DNA of 64,000 nt. Origin: Cytobacillus oceanisediminis (lineage in GTDB: Bacteria > Bacillota > Bacilli > Bacillales > Cytobacillaceae). The notes beneath the pieces were generated by a model. The model saw only the letters and a program-made list of their open reading frames with translations, was not told the origin of the DNA and ran no database searches. This document shows, one piece after another, positions 16,901 to 26,042 of the stretch (its first letter is position 1; every line of letters begins with the position of its first letter). The stretch lies in NCBI RefSeq assembly GCF_022811925.1, contig NZ_CP065511.1:3279501-3343500 (forward strand), read 5' to 3'. A program made the position numbers and the translations under genes.

Positions 16901-16951
16901 TTTATTTTTCTGGTTGACCTATTGGCAAAACGACATACCTGGCCTTTGATT

Positions 16952-17140
16952 TTATAAGTGGCTTAATTCATATAATGCTTTGGCATAGATGGCTGTCGCA
17001 TTGATTAAATCATCGATTTCTATAAATTCATCAATTTGGTGAGAGCTATCTACCTTACCAGGGAAAAGCGCACCGTAAGCCACTGCATTTTTCATTAACG
17101 CTGTATATGTTCCCCCGCCCAAACCCGTTTCGTAAGAAAA
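16952..17140 (-). pseudogene. pepV: C-terminal fragment of an M20 dipeptidase (PepV-like)
   Basis: Read on the minus strand, about 62 codons give GLGGGTYTALMKNAVAYGA, then LFPGKVDSSHQIDEFIEIDD and a short tail before TAA. This is the C-terminal end of PepV-type M20 dipeptidases, including the GGGTYA substrate loop and the HQxDE metal-site region. The rest of the enzyme (about 400 residues) is absent; upstream sequence is a copy of an intergenic repeat. It is a relic. Confidence 0.65.
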
Positions 17141-17216
17141 AAAGAAAAAGCCACCTGGAATGGCAGCTGGATCTAAAAGTATCGCACCCGATAGTTTAAG
17201 AAGAAGACTTTAATAT

Positions 17217-17654
17217 TTAGCTGATTTGCTCCGCCAACTCTAAAATAATCCCCTCTGGACCACGAACGTAGCATAACTTATAACTTTCTTCATATTGCTG
17301 TATCTCACTAAAGATTTCCGTGCCCTTCGTTTTCAATTTTGCAACAATAGCTTCAATATCTTCAACAGCAAAGCAAATATGTCGGATACCCAGCGTATTT
17401 GCAAAAGGCTGCTGAATACCTTTTTCATCTAAAGGCGTATAAAATTTGACTAGCTCTATCCATGCCTGACCATCTGGCACCCCCAATCCTACACAGGCCG
17501 TTTTTACATCATTAAGCCCAACAATTCTATCCAACTGTTCTCCATCCAATTCCCATTCCGCTTGCACTTCAAGTCCTAAATCAAGAAAAAACGCTTTAGC
17601 CTCTGAAAGATCATTTACGTTTATACTCACATGATCTATTCTATTGATCTTCAT
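17217..17654 (-). CDS. VOC-family (glyoxalase/epimerase-like) protein
   Basis: A 145-residue protein with the two beta-alpha-beta-beta-beta modules of the vicinal oxygen chelate fold. The first begins IDHVSINVNDLSEAKAFF and the second RHICFAVEDIEAIVAKL. Candidate metal ligands are His8, Glu (WIELVKF), His (IRHICF) and Glu near the C-terminus (ILELAEQ), the order seen in methylmalonyl-CoA epimerases and glyoxalases. The length fits a single-domain enzyme that dimerises. A TAGGAGGTATGAG site precedes the ATG. Its substrate cannot be decided from sequence, and its neighbours give no pathway hint. Confidence 0.75.
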   Translation of the reverse strand: MKINRIDHVSINVNDLSEAKAFFLDLGLEVQAEWELDGEQLDRIVGLNDVKTACVGLGVPDGQAWIELVKFYTPLDEKGIQQPFANTLGIRHICFAVEDIEAIVAKLKTKGTEIFSEIQQYEESYKLCYVRGPEGIILELAEQIS

Positions 17655-17782
17655 ATCTCATACCTCCTATATTCCTGTTATTTTGAATACCTGTATTCGT
17701 GTAAGATTTGTTTCAAATTCTAATTCGTTTAAAACAGAAAATATCCTTCTTTAACAAACCTCCCTCAATAAAAGAAGCGAAA

Positions 17783-17860
17783 ACGGCTGCCCCATTTGTT
17801 GAATAAGAAAAAGCCACCTGGTTTGGCAGCTGATTCTGAAAATAAGTACACAGGCTACTT
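17783..17860. repeat. Intergenic repeat copy with hairpin
   Basis: GGCTGCCCCATTTGTTGAAT followed by AAGAAAAAGCCACCTGG. The second block recurs at 17150-17175 and at 21980-21996, and the first in altered form at many intergenic sites here. It is one copy of the dispersed repeat family described under findings. Confidence 0.5.
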
Positions 17861-17877
17861 GAATAAGATTTTTTAAA

Positions 17878-19160
17878 TCATTTAAACAGATATGATTCAA
17901 ACTTTTCGTCACCTGATAACATATCTTTTATTTTGAATTGATAATTTTTCACCTCATTCTCTCCAATAATTATCACGTAAGGAATCTTCTCTTTGTTTGC
18001 TTTATCAAGAGCCTTGCCTAACTTTTTGTTGCTCATTTCATATTCGACATTATAGCCTTTATTTCTTAAATAATTTGCTACCAACAAGGATTCTTTTTGA
18101 GTACCTAGTGGAACTATATAATAATCTATATTCGGATTCTCTCTTAATTCCTTCTCAGATGTACTCACAGCCGTATAAATTACATCTAAGCCGAATGATA
18201 TTCCTACTGTTGAGAAGTTTTCATTTGTACCTATCAACCCACCTATTGCATTATCGTATCTTCCGCCACTCCCAATACTCGATTTTATAGATTGGTCAGA
18301 TAAGAATATTTCATAAATTGTACCCGTTTAGATCTCTAAACCTCTTGCTAAGAATGGATTAAAAATGCACTGTGTATTAATACTTAGAAATTCTAGATAG
18401 GATTCCAGCTCTTTTAATTCATTTAAACCTTGCCTTACCTCTTCATTTTGTTCGGAAAAAGATTCAAAATAGCTGAGAGTTGAATTCCTTTCATCAGTTA
18501 AAAACTGTTTAATTAACATTATCGTTGAATTTGATAATCCTTGATCATTAAGCTCAGAAATAACAGCTCCTAATCCGACTTTTGCAAGCTTATCTAGAAT
18601 TAAAACTACTTTATTAATTTTTTGAGATTATGTACCAAATACATCAAGCATTCCAGTTAGTAATTTTCGATTGTTGTATTGGATCGATACCTTTAAATTA
18701 AGTTTCTAAATGCATCCAATGCCATAACCATTAATTCAGCTTCGGCTATTTGTGAATCTATTCCTACAATATCAACATCACATTGTGTAAATTCTCGAAA
18801 CCTTCCTGTTTTAATTGGTCCATCTCTAAATACTTTACCAATTTCATATCGCTTAAAAGGCATCTTAAGCGTCGAGTTCATTGCAACAACTTTTGCAAAC
18901 GGTATAGTGAGATCATATCGTAAAGCTAAGTCTCTATCCCCTCTATCAGTTAATGTATATATTTCTTCTAATATTTCAGCCCCACCACCGTATTTTGAAG
19001 CAAGTAGTTCCGTGTAATTTAATATAGGGGTTTCCAATGGTTTACATCCGTATTGGATGAATACGTCTTCTAAAGTTCTTCTAATGTCTCTTCTAATCAC
19101 TTCAGCATTCGGTAAGTAATCTTGTGTACCCTTTACATTTTGATAATCCATTTTCTTCAT
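17878..19160 (-). pseudogene. hisS: Histidyl-tRNA synthetase paralogue, inactivated
   Basis: The order of HisRS motifs is complete but split. The N-terminal part holds GTQDYLPN, LTDRGDRDLALRYDLT and the motif 2 region with RYEIGKVFRDGP. The central part ends ARGLEI, and the C-terminal part holds GSGGRYDNAIGG, GISFGLDVIY and an anticodon-binding domain with YYIVPLG. One frameshift lies near 18698 (after AFRNL). Two TAA codons interrupt the restored frame at 18628-18630 and 18328-18330, the latter where a Tyr (GLEIYTGT) is expected. With these lesions no full enzyme can be made. GGAGGT precedes the ATG at 19160 (alternative 19166). A terminator-like hairpin lies immediately upstream. Confidence 0.85.
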
Positions 19161-19193
19161 TTTCATTACCTCCAAGTTTAAAAAAATAAAAAA

Positions 19194-19231
19194 CCGCACT
19201 TGATTTAAGTGTTTAACTTAATCAAATACGG
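19194..19231 (-). terminator. Strong hairpin between hxlR and the hisS paralogue
   Basis: On the minus strand CCGTATTTGATTAAGT pairs with ACTTAAATCAAGTGCGG, followed by TTTTTTATTTTTTT. The hairpin lies 70 bases past the hxlR stop and ends about 20 bases before the hisS ribosome binding site. It is either the hxlR terminator or an attenuator of hisS. I found no T-box consensus (AGGGTGGnACCGCG) beside it. Confidence 0.8.
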
Positions 19232-19300
19232 TTTAATGATAAATAGCCTTCCTATTTACCCTGGCTTAACAGATCCATATAAGTTCTTTTCATTTATCTT

Positions 19301-19666
19301 TTATTTAATTGATTCATTCGTTCCAGGAGAACTTTCCACGACCGTCTCCATATAATCCTTACCCCATTTATACATGGCATCCAGGATAGGCATCAGAGTT
19401 CTTCCTTGTTCAGTCAGAGAATATTCCACTTTCGGAGGAACGACTGGATAGACTTCTCGTTTAACAATTAAATCTTCTTCTAATTCTCTTAATTGGTTAA
19501 CAAGCATCCTTTGCGTAATCCCGGGCATTAGAGCTTTTAATTCACCAAATCGTTTTGTTCCTTCTTTGCCTAAATGCCATAATATCAGCATTTTCCATTT
19601 ACCGCCGATAACCGAAAGGGTTAATTCTTTTTCACAGTTAAATACTTTATCCTGCATTCGTGACAT
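19301..19666 (-). CDS. hxlR: HxlR-type transcriptional activator of the formaldehyde-fixation genes
   Basis: A 121-residue winged-helix protein of the HxlR family: [20 protein letters not shown] at the N-terminus, [17 protein letters not shown] in the recognition region and [16 protein letters not shown] in the wing. In Bacillus subtilis HxlR (120 residues) activates hxlAB in response to formaldehyde. The ATG at 19666 has GGAGGTGG seven bases upstream and gives the family's normal length; an upstream start at 19717 is unlikely. It is divergent from hxlA with 229 bases between the starts, the same arrangement as in B. subtilis. Two direct TACTTTTA repeats lie in that gap. Confidence 0.9.
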   Translation of the reverse strand: MSRMQDKVFNCEKELTLSVIGGKWKMLILWHLGKEGTKRFGELKALMPGITQRMLVNQLRELEEDLIVKREVYPVVPPKVEYSLTEQGRTLMPILDAMYKWGKDYMETVVESSPGTNESIK

Positions 19667-19704
19667 ATTGAAACCACCTCCAGACCTAATTATAACCAAT
19701 AGTA

Positions 19705-19744
19705 TACTTTTAGTCACTATGTAAAATAAAAGTGCGTACTTTTA
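19705..19744. promoter_or_regulatory. Candidate HxlR binding region
   Basis: TACTTTTA occurs at 19705-19712 and again at 19737-19744, 32 bases apart (about three helical turns), upstream of hxlA and next to the hxlR start. B. subtilis HxlR binds two sites upstream of hxlAB, so paired repeats here fit. The exact sites are inferred. Confidence 0.4.
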
Positions 19745-19895
19745 ATATAATGTCATACGTAATATACTAGCAATTGTTCAGCGGCAAACACCTGATTCAA
19801 GCTGTAATACTAGTAATACCCAATTAGGAAAAAAAGTCTAGCCGTATAGGTTTTAAACTGCTGAATACAAAAAAAATTAACAGGAGTGAATATAG

Positions 19896-20528
19896 ATGGA
19901 ATTACAATTAGCATTAGATTTAGTAAATATCCCAGAAGCAATTGAGTTAGTTAAAGAAGTGGAGGAGCACATTGATATCGTTGAAATCGGTACACCGGTT
20001 GTAATCAATGAAGGTCTTCATGCTGTGAAAGCAGTAAAAGAAGCTTTCCCTAACCTAAAAGTTTTGGCAGACCTTAAAATCATGGATGCAGCTGGTTATG
20101 AAGTAATGAAAGCTTCTGAAGCAGGTGCAGATATCGTCACAATTCTTGGAACTGCTGAAGATATGTCAATCAACGGTGCTGTTGAAGAAGCGAAAAAACA
20201 AGGTAAAAAAATCCTTGTTGATATGATTGCTGTAAAAGACCTTGCTGGACGTGCAAAAGAAGTGGACGCTATGGGCGTAGATTATATTTGTGTTCATACT
20301 GGCTACGATCTTCAAGCAGTTGGAAAGAACTCTTTTGAAGATTTACAAACCATCAAAGGTGTTGTAAAAAATGCTAAAACTGCAATCGCAGGTGGTATTA
20401 AGTTAGACACACTTCCAGAAGTCATCAAAGTACAACCAGACCTTGTCATTGTAGGTGGCGGGATTACTGGACAAGCTGATAAAAAAGCTATTGCTGCCAA
20501 AATACAACAAATGATCAATCAAGGGTAA
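19896..20528 (+). CDS. hxlA: 3-hexulose-6-phosphate synthase
   Basis: A 210-residue (beta/alpha)8-barrel enzyme of the orotidine-phosphate decarboxylase superfamily. It begins MELQLALDLVNIPEAIEL and contains VLADLKIMDAAGYEV, which holds the Asp-x-Lys-x-x-Asp active-site signature. Later come YICVHTGYDLQA and VIVGGGITGQ, the phosphate-binding loop. It condenses formaldehyde with D-ribulose 5-phosphate to give D-arabino-hex-3-ulose 6-phosphate in the cytosol. Length matches known HxlA/HPS. It is the first gene of a two-gene operon with hxlB eight bases downstream, divergent from hxlR. The pair detoxifies formaldehyde or, in methylotrophs, assimilates it. Confidence 0.95.
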   Translation: MELQLALDLVNIPEAIELVKEVEEHIDIVEIGTPVVINEGLHAVKAVKEAFPNLKVLADLKIMDAAGYEVMKASEAGADIVTILGTAEDMSINGAVEEAKKQGKKILVDMIAVKDLAGRAKEVDAMGVDYICVHTGYDLQAVGKNSFEDLQTIKGVVKNAKTAIAGGIKLDTLPEVIKVQPDLVIVGGGITGQADKKAIAAKIQQMINQG

Positions 20529-20536
20529 TTCAGATC

Positions 20537-21094
20537 ATGAATACAACTCAATACCTAGCTGAAATCATAAAAGAGTTAAATCGCTCCGTAGATTTAATTT
20601 CGAATGATGAAGCTGAAAAATTAGTTAATGGGATTCTTGAATCAAAAAAAATCTTTGTTGCAGGCGCAGGTAGATCTGGATTTATGGCCAAATCATTTGC
20701 TATGCGAATGATGCACATGGGGATAGATGCCTATGTAATAGGAGAAACCGTAACACCTAACTTTGAGGAAGATGACATATTAATTATCGGATCAGGTTCA
20801 GGTGAAACGAAAAGCTTAATTTCCATGGTGAAAAAAGCAAGAAATATCGGAGGAACAATAGCGGCTGTAACAATTTTCCCTGAGTCCACGATTGGACAAT
20901 TAGCCGATATCACAGTTAAATTGCCTGGATCCCCTAAAGATCAATCGGAAGGCGATTATAAAACCATACAGCCTATGGGCTCACTATTTGAGCAAACCCT
21001 CCTCCTTCTTTGTGATGCGATTATCTTAAGATTCATGGAGAAAAAAGGGTTGGATACAACTAAGATGTATGGAAAGCATGCCAATCTCGAATAA
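20537..21094 (+). CDS. hxlB: 6-phospho-3-hexuloisomerase
   Basis: A 185-residue SIS-domain isomerase. The phosphosugar-binding pattern is visible as IFVAGAGRSGFMAKSFAMRM near residue 35, then LIIGSGSGETKSLISMV near residue 80. A QPMGSLFEQTLLLLCDAII segment lies near the C-terminus. It converts D-arabino-hex-3-ulose 6-phosphate, the HxlA product, into fructose 6-phosphate. Length and the tight spacing to hxlA (eight bases) are normal for the operon. A clear terminator follows. Confidence 0.95.
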   Translation: MNTTQYLAEIIKELNRSVDLISNDEAEKLVNGILESKKIFVAGAGRSGFMAKSFAMRMMHMGIDAYVIGETVTPNFEEDDILIIGSGSGETKSLISMVKKARNIGGTIAAVTIFPESTIGQLADITVKLPGSPKDQSEGDYKTIQPMGSLFEQTLLLLCDAIILRFMEKKGLDTTKMYGKHANLE

Positions 21095-21111
21095 GAATCA
21101 TTCAATATTTA

Positions 21112-21150
21112 AAAGACTGTAGAGTTTAAATAGCTCTGCAGTCTTTCTTA
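21112..21150 (+). terminator. Terminator of hxlAB
   Basis: AAAGACTGTAGAG (21112-21124) pairs with CTCTGCAGTCTTT (21134-21146) with one mismatch, followed by CTTAC. Located 18 bases after the hxlB stop. Confidence 0.8.
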
Positions 21151-21309
21151 CGATTAGTCATGCACCTTCAAACGTTAATTTATTTTCTGTATAAATGGAC
21201 CCTCTTCAACGTTGTGTTTGAAGAGGGTCCAGATTTATAGGTATAACAAATAGGCCTAGTGATTTCACGTTTTTTAACTAGACCTGATTTTGTGGTATTA
21301 TGTACTAAA

Positions 21310-21665
21310 CTATGATTGGGTGGCTAACCGGAAGTCATAGTTCATATTGTGTGTAATAAGGTAGAAGATAATCTTCAAAAGCTTATTCACACAGGCAATG
21401 GATGCAACCTTATGGCACTTGTTATAAGGTTGCGTTTTTAATTTATCGTAATAATCAACAATATGGTTTTGACTGAAACGGCGTAGTTTAATCATGTTCT
21501 GGATAATGATAAAAAGGAGCTTACGTAAATGCTTATTGCCACGTTTATTAATCTTGTCCTTGTAAAAGGTCTTACCTGATTGGTAACGGCGAATATCAAT
21601 ACCAGCGTATGCGTTTAGCTGCTTATTGTTTTCAAAACGTCTAATATTTTTTTCATTAATACCTA
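21310..21665 (-). pseudogene. C-terminal fragment of an IS110-family transposase
   Basis: Read on the minus strand about 118 codons give NAYAGIDIRRYQSGK, then RGNKHLRKLLFII and a C-terminal region with CHKVASIACVNKLLKIIFYL. These are the transposase_20-type motifs of IS110/IS1111 elements. The N-terminal catalytic half is missing and no element ends are clear. It differs from the longer IS110 copy at 27767-29235, so two different IS110-type elements have visited this region. Between it and 22010 I see only an intergenic repeat copy. Confidence 0.7.
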
Positions 21666-22010
21666 GTCTGCAACTCCCTTCAATCCATCATTGAAAGAAA
21701 GGGTGATATAATAACGAAAAAGGGCATTATTTTATGAAAAGGATTGTTTCAATTGGATTGGATACCTGACAGAAAGTCGAAAACACTTATTTATAAGCAG
21801 CTTGCTTCTATTCCAAAGGTATCATTTCTTCATTTCATCACGTTGTAATAAGATCTACTTATAATGAACAGTTTTTTTAAGAACAAAACCGCTTCAAGGC
21901 GGCTGGTAAACCAAGAGGTTATTTTTTGTTCAAACTCCATTTTCCTTCATTACACGAATGCTGCCCCGTTTGCTCAAAAAGAAAAAGCCACCTGGTTCAA
22001 ATTACGAATT

Positions 22011-22048
22011 CTTACCCTATAGTGGATTTCCATCCACTATAGGGTAAG
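22011..22048. repeat. 17-bp perfect inverted repeat
   Basis: CTTACCCTATAGTGGAT (22011-22027) and ATCCACTATAGGGTAAG (22032-22048) are perfect inverted copies around TTCC. No adjoining T run. A shorter stem with the same TACCCTATA core lies at 16853-16898. Confidence 0.8.
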
Positions 22049-22150
22049 ACCTTGGCTCGTTCCAAAATCTGACCCCGTTAAAAAAAGAAATTTCGCAAAA
22101 TGGGTGTTAATTCATAAAATAAGCGTTAATCCTTCTTAACGCAAATAAAA

Positions 22151-22187
22151 AATGTCCAAACCCATATATACCAAGGGTTTGGACATT
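22151..22187. terminator. 13-bp hairpin terminator
   Basis: AATGTCCAAACCC (22151-22163) and GGGTTTGGACATT (22175-22187) are perfect inverted copies with A and T runs outside, so the stem can work in both directions. It probably ends the recombinase relic at 22211-22810. Confidence 0.8.
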
Positions 22188-22210
22188 TTATAACCGTTTT
22201 TATTAAAGCG

Positions 22211-22810
22211 TTAATTTGTATTATACGTCATTACAATTGTACACTCTTCAGAAAAATGTACCTTTCTAATTCTTTTTCCTTTTCCTATTACCTCTGCAGT
22301 TCTTTTTTCTAAATTAATATCTTTAATAGATAGATTAGAAACTTCCGAACTTCTGCATCCTGACGAAAATAAAAAGAGTATCAGTGAACGATCACGAGGA
22401 GCTAAATTTTCTGCTGTAATTTTCATCTTAGCAAACTCCTTCTCAGTTAAATACTTTGGTAAGGAGATTGGTATTTTGGGTCTCCACCTTTTTTTGATAA
22501 TTACATTTTCTATATATTCTTCAGCGAGGCAAAATTGAAAAAATGAAGAAAGTGCCGATAGGTAAGCGTCCACTGTCTTTTCCTTTTTATTCTTAGTGAA
22601 ATGATTAAGATACTTCCTCACATCTTCAGTTGTTAATAGTTTTAAAGGAACTTTACACTCACTAAAGAAACGTTCTAGAAACCAACGATAATTTCTTATT
22701 GTTCGTTCTGCTTTATTTTCAAGTTTTAAACCTAACAAATATTCATCCAGAACCGCCCTTGTTGATTCATCCTCAAGATTACTCTTCCAGTAATCTCTTG
22801 ATTCTTTCAT
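22211..22810 (-). pseudogene. C-terminally truncated XerC/D-like tyrosine recombinase
   Basis: A 199-codon frame has a SAM-like core-binding domain (NKAERTIRNYRWFLERFF, then YLSALSSFFQFC) and the start of the catalytic domain with the first Arg (FSSGCRSSEVSNLSIKDI) and the following strand (VIGKGKRIRKV). It then runs out at HFSEECTIVM, before the Lys-beta, His-x-x-Arg, His/Trp and Tyr residues. Full enzymes are about 280-300 residues. It therefore lacks the catalytic Tyr and should be inactive unless it has a regulatory role. The upstream TTAACCCCTTCTC region gives a good ribosome binding site (AAGGGG). Confidence 0.75.
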
Positions 22811-23443
22811 TTGTTAACCCCTTCTCTTTAATTAATGCTAACCTATAACAATCTTTAACTAATTTATCTTTTTATATACTTTATTAATAAGACGTAATAT
22901 AAAACAAATAATATTAGCTGACAATTCTGATCAGTAATATTAATCTTGTTCTTACTTATTGCGAATCACCTGTAAATCAATCTTCAAAAAAAACACTCCT
23001 CCTTTTAAATTCAGTTTGACCTTGTAAACAAGTGAAACATCTACTGCAACCATTTGAGCAATATCATCCAATGGCATATCCGGCTTATTATTTAAGTTTT
23101 TGGCTCTGTTATGATTTTGTAAAAAAAAATCTGGACTCCCATTATTTTGGAAGTCCAGAAAACTGTTTATACGCTTGTTAAACTAAAGCACCCTTATGTT
23201 TAAGTACATTAGTTCACAAACTTATACATTTTCCTCTATTAAAGGAATGCTGCATCGTTAGTTGAACAAAAACGCTGCACGGTTTGGTTAGCCGCTCATA
23301 AATATAAGCCTCTACTGTTTTACTTATTAGAATTAAACCAAATTCCTAATTTATCTACAAAACCTACACTGCAAACTGCCTTCATTTAGCATAATTTATC
23401 CAGGTTCACAAATAATAAGAAAAAATCATTGCAGAGGTTTTCT
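22811..23443. other. Non-coding stretch with relics, terminator and intergenic repeat
   Basis: No intact gene. Minus-strand bases about 22960-23095 read as PDMPLDDIAQMVAVDVSLVY, resembling the C-terminal end of an Rpn-type (PD-(D/E)XK) transposase-like protein; low certainty. TCTGGACT (23130-23137) and AGTCCAGA (23152-23159) form a minus-strand terminator with a nine-T tail and no gene left to serve. Bases 23184-23265 are a copy of the dispersed repeat. CATAATTTA near 23390 resembles a sigma-G -10 box before the germination operon, but I see no good -35. Confidence 0.4.
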
Positions 23444-24937
23444 ATGAAATTTAAGAGCAGTGGAAATAATGGCGACTTTGGCCCCTACAAACACAATAAT
23501 CAAAAATGGGTGGAAATCCTTTCTAATTCGAATGACTTCGTTCATTTTTCTACTTCAACAGAAGAAGGTCCATTTTGGATATCTTATTTTCGTACTCTTA
23601 TTTCATCTGACATCTTGCATAAAGATGTTCTGCCCTACTTACAGGAGCAGTTTTCATTAAAAGAGTTAAAAAGCACTATTCCAGTCCAGGAAATGATTCT
23701 TACCAGGGATTCAGATGAAATTATCCAAAATATTATGAATGGGTATCTGGCTATACGAATAAAGCCACATGATGAAATTTGTTTATTAGTGAATGTCGCA
23801 AACAGTAAATTTCGCGATGTAGGAATGCCGACATTGGAAGCATCCGCGATAGGCCCGCAGGTCGGATTTATTGAGGAATTAGATACTAATATTAATCTCA
23901 TCCGAAAAAGAGTGCCCATACCAGAACTTATCGTCAAGGAAATGACTGTAGGAAAATTATCAAAAACAAAAGTAGCAGTATTATTTGTAAAAGGGATTGC
24001 TGATCAGGAAAATATAAACACCGTCATTCAAAGGATCAAAGATATTAAATATGATCATATTCAGGATAGTTCCTATATTTCATCCATGATTGAGGACAAT
24101 TCAAATTCTTTGTTTCCACAATCAATTACAACAGAAAGAGCAGACAGGGTGGCAGCTGGTCTTACTGAAGGAAAAATTATCATTGCTGTTGACGGCTCAC
24201 CAAACCTTATTATCCTGCCAGTAACTTTAATGGAATCATTTATTGCAATGGAAGATTATAGCTATTCGTGGATCATTAGCAATTTCTTCCGTTTATTGCG
24301 CTTTGCTGCCATGTTTATTTCAACTCTCATCACTCCGATGTATGTGGCAATCATGACCTACCATTACGAATTAATACCAGCCCGCTTACTAGATCCATTA
24401 GTAGGTTCAAGAGCTACTGTCCCCTTTCCTCCCTTTCTGGAGGCGCTGTTTTTAGAACTAATGATTGAGATGGTAAAGGAGGCAGGAATTCGTTTGCCGA
24501 CAAAAATAGGACAATCACTCGGTGTTGTAGGCGGTATTGTAATTGGACAAGCTGTAGTGGAAGCCGGATTAACCAGTAATGTCCTGTTAATAATTGTGGG
24601 ACTTGGAACGCTAGCTTCATACACCTCTCCTGTTTACAAATTCAGCAACACCATACGTTTTATTAAGTTTCCTGTTATATTTCTGGCTGCATGGCTCGGC
24701 TTATTGGGTGTTTATATATGCTTAATATTTACCTTGATCCATATACTAAGGCTGACGTCACTTGGGCGGCCTTATTTAAGCCAATTTCCTTTAAGAAAAA
24801 CTTCATTTCAGGATTTATGGATTAGGCTTCCCTTTTCCATGCAGAAAACTAATCCAATAAACTTAAGACCGCAAAAAAGAAAAAAATATACAAGCAGCGA
24901 AGAGAATCCTGAGCCATTGAATGATTTTTATGAATAA
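23444..24937 (+). CDS. GerA-type germinant receptor A subunit
   Basis: A 497-residue protein of the GerA family (A subunit of spore nutrient receptors). The soluble N-terminal half is followed by PEGP-like and RVPIPELIVKEMTVGKLSKT segments, and the C-terminal half has about five membrane helices with PMYVAIMTYHYELIPARLL and the conserved FPPFLEALFLELMIE-EAG stretch. The start at 23444 is preceded by CAGAGG. It sits in the inner spore membrane with the B and C subunits and helps respond to small-molecule germinants. It is the first of three genes with gaps of 19 bases and an 8-base overlap. Expression should be in the forespore (sigma G), but the promoter is not clear. The specific germinant cannot be predicted. 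Confidence 0.93.
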   Translation: MKFKSSGNNGDFGPYKHNNQKWVEILSNSNDFVHFSTSTEEGPFWISYFRTLISSDILHKDVLPYLQEQFSLKELKSTIPVQEMILTRDSDEIIQNIMNGYLAIRIKPHDEICLLVNVANSKFRDVGMPTLEASAIGPQVGFIEELDTNINLIRKRVPIPELIVKEMTVGKLSKTKVAVLFVKGIADQENINTVIQRIKDIKYDHIQDSSYISSMIEDNSNSLFPQSITTERADRVAAGLTEGKIIIAVDGSPNLIILPVTLMESFIAMEDYSYSWIISNFFRLLRFAAMFISTLITPMYVAIMTYHYELIPARLLDPLVGSRATVPFPPFLEALFLELMIEMVKEAGIRLPTKIGQSLGVVGGIVIGQAVVEAGLTSNVLLIIVGLGTLASYTSPVYKFSNTIRFIKFPVIFLAAWLGLLGVYICLIFTLIHILRLTSLGRPYLSQFPLRKTSFQDLWIRLPFSMQKTNPINLRPQKRKKYTSSEENPEPLNDFYE

Positions 24938-24956
24938 TTTTATAGGGTGATTACTT

Positions 24957-26042
24957 TTGAAAGTAAGTATAAGGCACCAGGTCTCACCATATTTAGTCTT
25001 CTTTATCATTTACAACTCACAGGTCGGTGTTGGAATTTTAAGTTTTCAGAGAACAATTGCCGAGAAAGCAGGATATGATGCATGGATTAATGTCCTGTCT
25101 GCAGGGTGTCTGGTTCAGGTCTTTATTTGGGTCATGTATAAACTGTTAGAAAAAGCAAATGGGGATATTATTGATGTGCACACTGCTGCTTTCGGCAAGT
25201 TACTTGGAAAATTCTTAAGTTTTTTCATTATCAGCTATTATGCTTTAGCAAGTGTATCTGTCATGCTGGAATTCATAAAAATCATTCAAGTTTGGATGTT
25301 TCCAACAATACCATCCTTGGTCATATCAGCCTTGATTCTAATACTCGTTTATTATTGTATTTCAGGAGGATTCCGAGTCGTCGTCGGTATGTCCTTTTTA
25401 TCTTTTATTTTTCCGCAAATATTTATATTGGTACTATATATTTTCCCTTTAAAAATTGCTCAATTTTCTAATTTGCTTCCCATTATGAATCACTCACTTA
25501 AGGACATGCTGGAATCCCTTAAAAGCTCGATGTACACCATAGCCGGAACAGAGGCATTATTAATGTTCTATCCGTTTATCCGGAATCCTGATGAATCCAA
25601 AAAGTTTGCTCATCTTGGTGTACTTTTTACTACTCTGCTCTATACCATATCCTCTATTGTTTCTTTCACCTTTTATAGTGAAGAGCAATTAAAAACGACA
25701 ATCTGGCCTGAGCTTTCACTTATAAAAATAATAAAGTTGTCTTATTTGGAACGATTTGAATACTTATATATCTCCATGTATTTAATTATTGTAACGGCTT
25801 TGATATCACTTTTATTATGGTGTTCAAGCAGAGGTTTAAAGAAGATATTTAATATGAAGCAAAAGTATGCTTTACTGACCCTTATTTTAGTAAGTATATT
25901 GCTGTGTCAATTAACAAACGAACAATTTAAAGAGATGTTGGATAATTATATTACTCATATGAATTTGTACGTCTTTTATGTTTATATCCCTCTGCTCCTG
26001 CTTTATTTTACTTTGTTTAAAAGGGGGAATCAAAGTGGTTAA
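24957..26042 (+). CDS. GerB-type germinant receptor B subunit (APC-like)
   Basis: A 361-residue integral membrane protein with ten predicted helices, matching the GerAB/spore permease family within the APC superfamily. Typical blocks are GVGILSFQRTIAEKAGYDAW near residue 27 and the IAGTEALLMFYPFI segment near residue 195. It starts with TTG at 24957, supported by AGGGTGA six bases upstream. In the family this subunit is thought to bind the germinant within the membrane. Its last eight bases overlap the GTG of the C subunit, so the two are likely translationally coupled. The gene is intact. Confidence 0.93.
   Translation: MKVSIRHQVSPYLVFFIIYNSQVGVGILSFQRTIAEKAGYDAWINVLSAGCLVQVFIWVMYKLLEKANGDIIDVHTAAFGKLLGKFLSFFIISYYALASVSVMLEFIKIIQVWMFPTIPSLVISALILILVYYCISGGFRVVVGMSFLSFIFPQIFILVLYIFPLKIAQFSNLLPIMNHSLKDMLESLKSSMYTIAGTEALLMFYPFIRNPDESKKFAHLGVLFTTLLYTISSIVSFTFYSEEQLKTTIWPELSLIKIIKLSYLERFEYLYISMYLIIVTALISLLLWCSSRGLKKIFNMKQKYALLTLILVSILLCQLTNEQFKEMLDNYITHMNLYVFYVYIPLLLLYFTLFKRGNQSG

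Noticed and set aside
19140..19300. A T-box riboswitch upstream of the hisS paralogue
   Set aside because: A terminator-like hairpin is present, but no AGGGTGGnACCGCG sequence or specifier stem could be found in the short gap after hxlR.
23380..23400. A sigma-G promoter for the germinant receptor operon
   Set aside because: CATAATTTA resembles the -10 box, but no convincing -35 box lies 17-18 bases upstream, so it is mentioned but not annotated.
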